A stretch of DNA of 6,688 nt from a halophilic archaeon J07HX64 (GTDB lineage Archaea > Halobacteriota > Halobacteria > Halobacteriales > Haloarculaceae): the NCBI GenBank assembly GCA_000416085.1, contig KE356579.1, positions 477,540 through 484,227 of the forward strand, given 5' to 3'. Positions 1-5,533 of the stretch are shown in pieces. The notes beneath the pieces are model-generated. The model worked only from the letters and a program-made list of their open reading frames with translations. It did no database searches and had not been told where the DNA came from. How positions within the stretch are numbered: position 1 is the stretch's first letter; every line of letters begins with the position of its first letter. The translations under genes were made by a program, and so were the position numbers.

Positions 1-974
1 TCGGCGACGAACCGCTCCAGGAACTCGTCGTAGAGCGGCTCTTCGACGTAGATGCGCTCGGCGGCGAGACAGAGCTGTCCGGCGTTCGTGAACGCCGCGA
101 TTGTTGCGCCACGAACCGCCTCGTCCACGTCGGCGTCCGCGAGCACGACCATCGGGTTCTTGCCGCCGAGTTCGAGCGAGCAGTCGATCAGCTGTCGGCC
201 GGCCTGCTCGGCGACGATACGGCCGGTTTCGGTGCTCCCGGTGAAGGTCACGTGGTCGACCCGCTCGATCAGCGCCGAGCCGACCTCGGCACCGTCACCG
301 GTGACGACCTGACAGAGCGCTCCGGGTAACCCCGCCTCCACAAACAGCTCCCGCAGCCGGAGTGCCGTGTAGGGCGTGCGGTCGTCGGGCTTCATCACGA
401 CACCGTTGCCGGCGACGAGCGCGGGGATAGCGTCGATAAACGAGAGCGCGAGCGGGTAGTTCCAGGGCGAGATGATACCGGCCACGCCGACGGGGTCGTA
501 GCTTACCTCGGCTGTCGTCACGAGCGGTATCAACGACCGACGGCGCTCGTCGGCCAGCAGCCCCGGCGCCGTCTCCGCGTAGTAGTCCGCCCACAGCGGT
601 GGGTCGATTATCTCCTCCAGGGCGTCGCGGCGCGCCTTTCCGGTCTCCAGCTGGATGAGGTCGAGCAGTTCGGCCTGGTGCTGCTCGACGAGGTCGGCGA
701 ACCGGTCGAGCACGGCTGTCCGCTCCTCGACCGGGCGGTCGGACCAGGCCTCACCGGCGCTGCGGGCCCGCTCGACAGCCCTGTGCACCGCAGCCTCGTC
801 GAGTCGCGGGATGGTCCCGATCGGCTCGTCGACCCCCGGTGCTCTAACGGTGATCGGGTTGTGCTCGCCGTCACCCGCAACCCCCGCCGTGAGCGCCGCG
901 ATGCGCTCGGCGTCCCAGCGCGTGCCGGCGAACGTCGACCCGTCTACCACCGTAGATGTTGTCTCTGTTGCCAT
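1..974 (-). CDS. Aldehyde dehydrogenase, GabD2-like (probable succinic semialdehyde dehydrogenase), C-terminus cut by window edge
   Basis: A cytosolic NAD(P)-dependent dehydrogenase of the ALDH superfamily, which oxidises an aldehyde to its acid. I read 324 codons from the ATG at 974-972 with no stop before the left edge; family members are about 450-530 residues, so roughly the last third is missing. Visible motifs: SPWNYP (about 169-174, active-site Asn172), KPDDRTP (Lys195, cofactor ribose contact), FTGSTETGR (244-252, cofactor-binding loop), ELGGK (general base Glu268) and the nucleophile in NAGQLC (Cys302). The core, especially the GNGVVMKPDDRTPYTAL and LIDCSLELGGKNPMVVL stretches, reads like GabD2-type succinic semialdehyde dehydrogenases, so GABA or succinate-semialdehyde metabolism is the best guess, but substrate cannot be proved from motifs. 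It lies 62 bp downstream of the DUF7519 gene on the same strand. A weak TATA-like ACTAAC about 27-32 bases upstream of the ATG would suit a leaderless transcript, so it may be its own unit. Confidence 0.9.
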   Translation of the reverse strand, partial: MATETTSTVVDGSTFAGTRWDAERIAALTAGVAGDGEHNPITVRAPGVDEPIGTIPRLDEAAVHRAVERARSAGEAWSDRPVEERTAVLDRFADLVEQHQAELLDLIQLETGKARRDALEEIIDPPLWADYYAETAPGLLADERRRSLIPLVTTAEVSYDPVGVAGIISPWNYPLALSFIDAIPALVAGNGVVMKPDDRTPYTALRLRELFVEAGLPGALCQVVTGDGAEVGSALIERVDHVTFTGSTETGRIVAEQAGRQLIDCSLELGGKNPMVVLADADVDEAVRGATIAAFTNAGQLCLAAERIYVEEPLYDEFLERFVA

Positions 975-1036
975 ACCCTATCTTTGCGCAGTCACGGTGG
1001 TTAGTGTTCCGACTCACGCGACCGTCTGCGCGGCGC

Positions 1037-1558
1037 TCAGTCCGGTACGACCTCTATCCCCCGGAGTGCCAGCAGCAACACCACCACCGCAACAACGAGC
1101 CCGAGCGCGGCTGTCTCGGGCTGTTCACCGACCACCACACTGTGGACAGCCGTTCCCGCGGCGACGATCCCGAGACCGACGAGCGTGCTCGCCGCCGCGT
1201 GCACCAGCTCCAGCCGGAGTGTGGGTGCCTGTCGGCCGAGCTGTTCGCCCAGCGAGAGGGCGGTGCTCCCGAGGTCCAGCGCGAGCAGCGCGCCCGTGAC
1301 ACCGACCAGGGTGGCGACAACCGGCGCACCCGAACTGCCGCCGGCGAGCACCGCCACGACGAGTATCGCGCTCCCGGCGGTCACAGCCTGCTGCTCGCCG
1401 GCCGCGAGCCCGGTCACCAGAACGAGTCCACCGAGCAGACAGCCGGCGAACGCGACCGGCGAGTAGACACCTGCCACCGTCGTGGTGACCGCGGCAACGA
1501 GTGCGAGAGCACTGCTCGGCCGGGTCGGCGCGCGGTCGATGCGGTGGTCGGCGCTCAC
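1037..1558 (-). CDS. DUF7519-family small membrane protein
   Basis: A 173-residue hydrophobic protein of unknown function, last gene of the DUF4129-DUF58 operon. I start it at the GTG at 1558-1556, which overlaps the TGA of the DUF58 gene by four bases (GTGA) and has a perfect GGAGGTGA Shine-Dalgarno seven bases upstream. The frame stays open for another 133 codons, but that part is Pro/Arg-rich and antisense-like in composition, so a 306-residue reading is rejected. About five or six membrane segments are visible (roughly 15-33, 35-53, 60-76, 79-97, 119-144, 149-166). Between the fourth and fifth is a conserved-looking hydrophilic stretch, LDLGSTALSLGEQLGRQ followed by a short LRLELVH motif. 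I recall this signature, usually as DLGENAVSLGEQLGRE, from haloarchaeal DUF7519 proteins encoded beside DUF58. It probably sits in the same membrane assembly as its operon partners; no catalytic motif is evident. Confidence 0.85.
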   Translation of the reverse strand: MSADHRIDRAPTRPSSALALVAAVTTTVAGVYSPVAFAGCLLGGLVLVTGLAAGEQQAVTAGSAILVVAVLAGGSSGAPVVATLVGVTGALLALDLGSTALSLGEQLGRQAPTLRLELVHAAASTLVGLGIVAAGTAVHSVVVGEQPETAALGLVVAVVVLLLALRGIEVVPD

Positions 1559-3450
1559 CGGGCTGTCACCTCCCGGGTGAACAGCTCCTCGAGCGACGCC
1601 GAGGGGTCCCAGTCGAGCACGGGGATACCCGCGCCTCTGAGGTGGCTCACGAGCAGCCGACGCCGGACCCGCATCAGCCGGCGGCTCGGCGTTTCTGTTG
1701 CCGTCGGGTCCGGACTGACGACTGTTGTCGGGTGACCGTACGCCTCGAACCGGCGGACAAGTCGGGCAGCGTCCGGGTCGAGGAGCGGCGAGAACACCAC
1801 CAGCTGTGTGTCCTCGGGGAGTGTCGCCCGGAGCCGGGGTATCCAGTACCAGGGCCGCGGGTGGTGGTTGGTGTCCGCCTGGAAGGCGGGGTCCGAGGCG
1901 AGCAGTTCGCGGCCCTGCTCGCGGTGACGCGCCCCGGTGTCGGGTGCGAGGTAACACTCGCCGCCGCCGAACGCCGCGATACCGACCTGGTGGCCGTCGT
2001 CGAGAAGCGCCGGGAACAGCCGCTGTGCGCCGGCGACCGACCGCTCCAGGGCGTCCGACGCCTCGGGCTCCGGGCCTGTCTGCACGCTCCGGCGGGTGTC
2101 GAGCAGGATAACCACCCGCGTCGCCCGCTCGCGGTCGAACTCGAGTGTGGTCAACTCGCCGGTCCGGGCCCGCCGGTTCCAGTCGATCCGCGCCAGGCTA
2201 TCGCCCGGCCTGTACTCACGGACTGTGCGGAACTCCAACCCCTCGCCCCCGGTGTCGGTCACCCGCTCCCCGGCGTACCGGGTCGGTTGGTGTCGCAGTG
2301 GCACCGACCCCCGGAGCGGTTCCGGCGACGGAACGGCCTGTATCTCCGACCCCGCCTCTACCAGCAGCTCCTGCTCGACCGACGACGAGAGATTGCGGGT
2401 GACGACCAGCGCCGGCCCAAACTCGTGTCTGCCCGCCACCGCCTGTACCGTGTACGAGAACGTGACCGACTCCCCGGCGCGCAGTGCGGTCCCGTACCGG
2501 GGTGAACCCCCGGTTACCGGGAGCGATGCCGGCACCCCGTCGACGAGCCTGAGGTCCGGACAGAACCCGCCGTTGTTCGTGACAGTCACGGTCACCTCGA
2601 CCTGCTCCCCCGGGTCCGGGTCGGTCTCCCCGAGCGAGCGCGAGACCGATAGATCGACTGTGCCAGGCTGTGTCACCCGCGCGTACGCGGCGTAACCCAG
2701 CCCCGCGGCGCCGGCGAGTAACACGGCCGGCTGCCCGAGGAGCAAACCCACACCGACGCAGACGAGAACAACCAGACTCACACCTGTCCAGTGGCCCGTT
2801 CGGTGACGCCCGGTGTCGACGTCCCGACCCGCTGTTCCGGTGTCGACCACGCCATCAGCCTCCGCACCGTCCCCGAGTTGACTGTCGCCACGGCCCTCGA
2901 CACCGGCGGCTGCCGCGATCGCGTCGACCGTCCGGAGGTGGCTGCGCTCCCGGGCGGTTTCGGAGGCGAACAGCCGCCGGAGTGTCAGCTCCCGCTCCGG
3001 CTCGGGGAGGTCGTCTGCGAGATACTCTGCCGCCCGTGTCCTGTCGGTCCAGACACCCTGTGCCACCTGCTCGCGTGCGTGCCCCGTATCGAGCCCACGT
3101 ATCCTGGCGAGCACCGTGACTGCCGCCTCTGTGAGTTGGCGCCGGCGCGTGTCGAACCCGTCGCCGCGGATGTTGTCGGGACCCGGGAACTCGTCGAGCA
3201 CCGACTCCAGGTCGGTCCCGGGGACCTCTGCCGGTGTTGCCATCTCCACCTCCGGGGTGTCCGCGTGTGTCAGCCGCTCGCCCCGGCCGAGCAGGGACAG
3301 CACAGCCGCGGAGAGCAGTGTCAGCCCGCCGACCACCGTCAGCAGTGTCTCCGCGACCGGAACGGGTAGCGTTCCTGGCGCCAGCAGTTCGACGACACCG
3401 GCCCCGAACAGCACGACACCGACCCCGAACAGGAGCTGCCGCCGGTTCAT
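1555..3450 (-). CDS. DUF58 (vWA-like) membrane protein with an N-terminal DUF7269-like region
   Basis: A 631-residue predicted membrane protein, likely the partner of the nearby MoxR ATPase. Residues 6-22 and 33-54 form a membrane hairpin. Residues 100-185 are a charged helical region with GVWTDRTRAAEYL (132-144), which resembles haloarchaeal DUF7269 proteins. After an Asp/Gly-rich linker (186-215), a second hairpin (about 222-238 and 240-257) leads into a beta-sandwich/CARDB-like region (262-360, with VEVTVTVTNNGG) and then the DUF58 core: EFRTVREYRPGDSLARIDWN (406-425), a family hallmark, followed by a vWA-like fold (445-580). The vWA metal site is degenerate: DTRRS (451-455) replaces DxSxS. 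Arg-rich ends at both hairpins place all soluble parts in the cytoplasm. The ATG overlaps the TGA of the DUF4129 gene by four bases (ATGA) and has GGAGG four bases upstream. A standalone haloarchaeal DUF58 protein is about 430 residues, so this looks like a fusion. Molecular function is unknown. Confidence 0.9.
   Translation of the reverse strand: MNRRQLLFGVGVVLFGAGVVELLAPGTLPVPVAETLLTVVGGLTLLSAAVLSLLGRGERLTHADTPEVEMATPAEVPGTDLESVLDEFPGPDNIRGDGFDTRRRQLTEAAVTVLARIRGLDTGHAREQVAQGVWTDRTRAAEYLADDLPEPERELTLRRLFASETARERSHLRTVDAIAAAAGVEGRGDSQLGDGAEADGVVDTGTAGRDVDTGRHRTGHWTGVSLVVLVCVGVGLLLGQPAVLLAGAAGLGYAAYARVTQPGTVDLSVSRSLGETDPDPGEQVEVTVTVTNNGGFCPDLRLVDGVPASLPVTGGSPRYGTALRAGESVTFSYTVQAVAGRHEFGPALVVTRNLSSSVEQELLVEAGSEIQAVPSPEPLRGSVPLRHQPTRYAGERVTDTGGEGLEFRTVREYRPGDSLARIDWNRRARTGELTTLEFDRERATRVVILLDTRRSVQTGPEPEASDALERSVAGAQRLFPALLDDGHQVGIAAFGGGECYLAPDTGARHREQGRELLASDPAFQADTNHHPRPWYWIPRLRATLPEDTQLVVFSPLLDPDAARLVRRFEAYGHPTTVVSPDPTATETPSRRLMRVRRRLLVSHLRGAGIPVLDWDPSASLEELFTREVTAR
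1566..1573 (-). promoter_or_regulatory. Shine-Dalgarno of the DUF7519 gene
   Basis: On the minus strand this reads GGAGGTGA, a perfect complement to the UCACCUCC at the 3' end of archaeal 16S rRNA. It ends seven bases before the GTG start at 1558 and lies inside the last codons of the DUF58 gene (Glu-Val-Thr). It decides the start of the DUF7519 gene and implies translation from the polycistronic message. Confidence 0.85.
2859..2863 (-). promoter_or_regulatory. Possible internal Shine-Dalgarno for a shorter DUF58 product
   Basis: The minus strand reads GGAGG here, eight bases before an in-frame GTG at 2850-2848 (codon 201 of the 631-residue frame). Starting there would give a 431-residue protein carrying only the second membrane hairpin and the DUF58 part, the usual size of standalone haloarchaeal DUF58 proteins. 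GGAGG is common by chance in GC-rich DNA, so this is only a candidate. Confidence 0.3.
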
Positions 3451-4370
3451 GACCCCTCCCCGTACCGCGTCTCGACCCGCCGCAGCACCGTCACCGCACG
3501 GCGCTCCCGGTCGTCTGTCGGGCTCTCACCGCCGTAGCGGATATCCTCGAACAGCCGCCGGAGCTCGCGCACGTCGTCGGCTGCCATTCCCACCTCCGTG
3601 GCCCGCGCCTCGAACTCGCGCGGGGTTGTCGTCTCCCCGCGCTCGATGTCGAGCTGTGCTGTCATCTCCTGCCAGGCGCGGTAGACCTCGTTGTCTGCGG
3701 CCGTCGTGTGGTCACCCCCACCTTCGATGCGGTCGGCCGCCTGCCCGGCGATCTCGCCGAGCGCCGTCGGCTCCTGTGGCTCGCTCTCCTCGGTTTCGGC
3801 CGGACCCGGCTCCGTGACGGTGCGGTCCACCAGCAGATACGAGATAAAAAGCAGGACGAGAAAGACCACCCCGAGCAACAGTGCCGGAACCGCTACCGCG
3901 GTGTTATCCTCTGCCTGACCGGAGCCCCCGCCCGTGCCGCGCTCACTCCCGCTGCCCTCGTCGCTCTCACCGCTCTCGCCGCCCCCACTTGGGGTACCCG
4001 TGGGGTTCGAGTCGGCCGGCTGGAGTTCGAGCTGTTGTATGAGCAACCCGAACAGAACTATCACCACGAGTATCCCGAGGAACACGGCCAGTCGTCGCCG
4101 GTCGTACACCGCCATGTAGACCAGCGAGGCGAGCAACGCGAGCCCACCGACCACGAGCAGCAGTGACCCCAAGAAATCCGGGGTCGGCAGGTCGCTGCTC
4201 CCCCCTTCGTCGGACCGGGTCTCGCCCGGGGAGCTACTCCTGTCCGACGACTGACCGCTCCCTCCCGGGGTCTCCTCTGGGGTGGTGAGTGTAGCCGCGG
4301 AGAGTCCGAGCGCAACGACACCGAGAACGACCACCACGAGGACGGTCAGGGTTCGACGGTTCACAGCCAC
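3447..4370 (-). CDS. DUF4129-domain membrane protein, standalone
   Basis: A 307-residue membrane protein, first gene of the operon. Four membrane segments are visible: 7-26, 66-87, 93-112 and 157-181. Two low-complexity linkers rich in Ser, Gly, Glu and Asp (about 31-63 and 115-156) separate them. Basic residues at the N-terminus (NRR) and between segments 2 and 3 (YDRRRL) put both linkers outside and the C-terminus inside. The cytoplasmic tail (225-280) carries the DUF4129 signature: NEVYRAWQEMTAQL, then TPREFEARATEVGM and RRLFEDIRYG. In bacteria this domain often forms the tail of TgpA-type transglutaminases; no transglutaminase domain is present here. The start is a GTG at 4370; a second GTG two codons on (4364-4362) is an equally possible start. 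A TATA-like element lies 16-28 bases upstream, suggesting a leaderless transcript. It is divergent from moxR and overlaps the DUF58 gene by four bases. Its role is unknown, perhaps as a membrane scaffold for the MoxR/DUF58 pair. Confidence 0.9.
   Translation of the reverse strand: MAVNRRTLTVLVVVVLGVVALGLSAATLTTPEETPGGSGQSSDRSSSPGETRSDEGGSSDLPTPDFLGSLLLVVGGLALLASLVYMAVYDRRRLAVFLGILVVIVLFGLLIQQLELQPADSNPTGTPSGGGESGESDEGSGSERGTGGGSGQAEDNTAVAVPALLLGVVFLVLLFISYLLVDRTVTEPGPAETEESEPQEPTALGEIAGQAADRIEGGGDHTTAADNEVYRAWQEMTAQLDIERGETTTPREFEARATEVGMAADDVRELRRLFEDIRYGGESPTDDRERRAVTVLRRVETRYGEGS
3455..3459 (-). promoter_or_regulatory. Shine-Dalgarno of the DUF7269-DUF58 gene
   Basis: The minus strand reads GGAGG within a G-rich run (GGGGAGGGG), four bases before the ATG at 3450-3448 and inside the final codons of the DUF4129 gene. 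The spacing is slightly short, but the ATGA stop/start overlap supports the same start by translational coupling. Confidence 0.55.
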
Positions 4371-4523
4371 AGTCGGGACCGCCAGTAATTATCTCTAACG
4401 GGCTCTGACTCCCGTCTCCTGCGGGCGATGACCGGGCCGGCCACCTGCTCTCGTCTGTGACTCCGGTGTCTGGCCGGTCGTGTCTCTCGATGGATTGATT
4501 GGACGCGAGCGACCAGGGGGTGT
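4371..4523. other. Divergent intergenic control region between the DUF4129 operon and moxR
   Basis: The 153 bp hold no ORF that I can support. Besides the TATA-like patch facing left, it contains an imperfect direct repeat (TCTG-ACTCC-GT-TC pattern beginning at 4404 and 4454, 50 bp apart) and an inverted repeat of CCGGCCA (4437-4443) with TGGCCGG (4471-4477). For moxR, a weak ATTGATT at 4494-4500 lies about 27 bases before the ATG. The AGGGGGTG at 4515-4522 is only one base from the ATG, too close to be a normal Shine-Dalgarno, so a leaderless transcript is likely. The shared region could coordinate the two units. Confidence 0.5.
4386..4398 (-). promoter_or_regulatory. Candidate TATA element for the DUF4129-DUF58-DUF7519 operon
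   Basis: The minus strand reads TTAGAGATAATTA, the most AT-rich patch of the divergent intergenic region. Depending on which part binds TBP, transcription would begin close to the GTG at 4370 or the GTG at 4364, in line with the leaderless messages common in haloarchaea. No Shine-Dalgarno precedes either GTG, which fits. Confidence 0.45.
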
Positions 4524-5531
4524 ATGCAGGACGAGCCCGCTGACATCGAGGAGCTCACGCCGCTCTCTGTCGAGGACGGGGCGGCGCTGACAGCCGAGGT
4601 AATCGAGCAGTTGCGCGAGGCTGTCGTCGCCGACCGGGAGTTTTTCGAGCTGTTGCTGACCGGGATACTCGCCCGTGGGCACATCCAGCTCGAGGACGTG
4701 CCGGGAACGGGAAAGACGGTGGCCGCCCGGACGCTCGCGGGTGCACTCGGTGTCTCGTTCAGCCGTATCCAGTTCACGCCCGACCTCCTGCCGGCAGATA
4801 TCACCGGCTCGTACGTCTACAACGAGGGCGACAGCAGCTTCGAGTTCCAGCCCGGCCCGGTGTTCGCGAACGTGGTGCTGGCCGACGAAATAAACCGCGC
4901 GCCACCGAAGACACAGGCCGCCCTGCTGGAGGCGATGGGTGAGCGCCAGGTCAGTACCGACGGCACCACCCACCCTCTCCCCAAGCCGTTTTTTGTTGTT
5001 GCGACACAGAACCCGATCGAACAGGAGGGGACGTTCGAGCTGCCGGAGGCCCAGCGCGACCGGTTCGCGGTGAAGACGAGTCTGGGCTATCCCGGCCACG
5101 ACGGCGAGATAGAGCTGCTCGACCGTCGCGAGGACCGCCGCAGCCAGCTCCCCTCGGTCGACGCGGTGACCGACCCGCAGACGGTCCGTCGGCTCCAGGT
5201 CACCGCCGAGGAGATCGCCGTCGACGACGTAATAAAGGAGTACGTGGTCGACCTCGCAACGTGCACACGCCGGGACAGCCGCGTCGATGTGGGTGTCTCC
5301 CCGCGAGGGGTGCAGGCGCTGTTCGAGGCTGCTCGCGCACTCGCGGTCATCCGGGGGCGCGGGTACGTCACACCTGACGACGTGAAGCGACTCGCCCGCC
5401 CGGTGTACGCCCACCGGGTCGTGCTCACGACCGACGCCTCCATCCGGAGCGTCGACCGTCGGACCGTCGTCGGTGACGCGCTCGGCTCCACGACGGTCCC
5501 CGGGATGGACGAGGAGACAGCCGCGAGGTAG
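4524..5531 (+). CDS. MoxR-family AAA+ ATPase
   Basis: A 335-residue cytosolic ATPase of the MoxR group, whose members are thought to act as chaperones that remodel or activate vWA-domain partners. An N-terminal helical lead (1-50) precedes Walker A, LEDVPGTGKT (56-65, Lys64). TPDLLPADITGSYVYN (85-100) and FEFQPGPVFANVVLADEINRA span the MoxR-specific region and Walker B (Asp121, Glu122), followed by APPKTQAALLEAMGERQV. Sensor 1 is ATQNPIEQEGTFELPEAQRDRF (Asn163), with arginine-finger candidates Arg178 and Arg180. Sensor 2 is in VGVSPRGVQAL (Arg261) of the C-terminal lid. All ATPase motifs are intact and the length is normal for the family. It is divergent from the DUF4129-DUF58-DUF7519 operon, its likely partners, and its stop lies two bases from the stop of the convergent membrane-protein gene. 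Its codons include an unusual T-rich run (see findings). Which MoxR subfamily it belongs to cannot be settled by eye. Confidence 0.96.
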   Translation: MQDEPADIEELTPLSVEDGAALTAEVIEQLREAVVADREFFELLLTGILARGHIQLEDVPGTGKTVAARTLAGALGVSFSRIQFTPDLLPADITGSYVYNEGDSSFEFQPGPVFANVVLADEINRAPPKTQAALLEAMGERQVSTDGTTHPLPKPFFVVATQNPIEQEGTFELPEAQRDRFAVKTSLGYPGHDGEIELLDRREDRRSQLPSVDAVTDPQTVRRLQVTAEEIAVDDVIKEYVVDLATCTRRDSRVDVGVSPRGVQALFEAARALAVIRGRGYVTPDDVKRLARPVYAHRVVLTTDASIRSVDRRTVVGDALGSTTVPGMDEETAAR

Positions 5532-5533
5532 GC

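Noticed and set aside
975..1036. The 62-bp gap upstream of the ALDH gene considered for a terminator or small RNA
   Set aside because: It has no T-run on the minus strand and no convincing stem-loop. Only a weak ACTAAC TATA-like element is visible, too poor to list as a separate feature.
956..1735. A 259-codon plus-strand open frame opposite the DUF7519 gene
   Set aside because: It spans the ALDH start, the intergenic gap and two minus-strand genes. Its composition is Arg/Glu/Gln-rich with no fold signature, so it is a shadow.
1559..1957. An upstream 133-codon extension of the DUF7519 gene to an ATG at 1957
   Set aside because: The extension lies fully within the DUF58 gene, is Pro/Arg-rich and resembles no domain. 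The GTG at 1558, with a perfect Shine-Dalgarno and a stop overlap, explains the start better.
1501..2505. A 334-codon plus-strand open frame opposite the DUF58 gene
   Set aside because: It is a mirror of the DUF58 coding strand. The translation is Arg/Pro/Glu-rich low-information sequence without motifs or a plausible promoter.
4411..4425. CCCG...CGGG hairpin in the divergent region considered as a terminator
   Set aside because: The stem is only four base pairs and has no T-run; it lies between two divergent starts, where a terminator is not expected.
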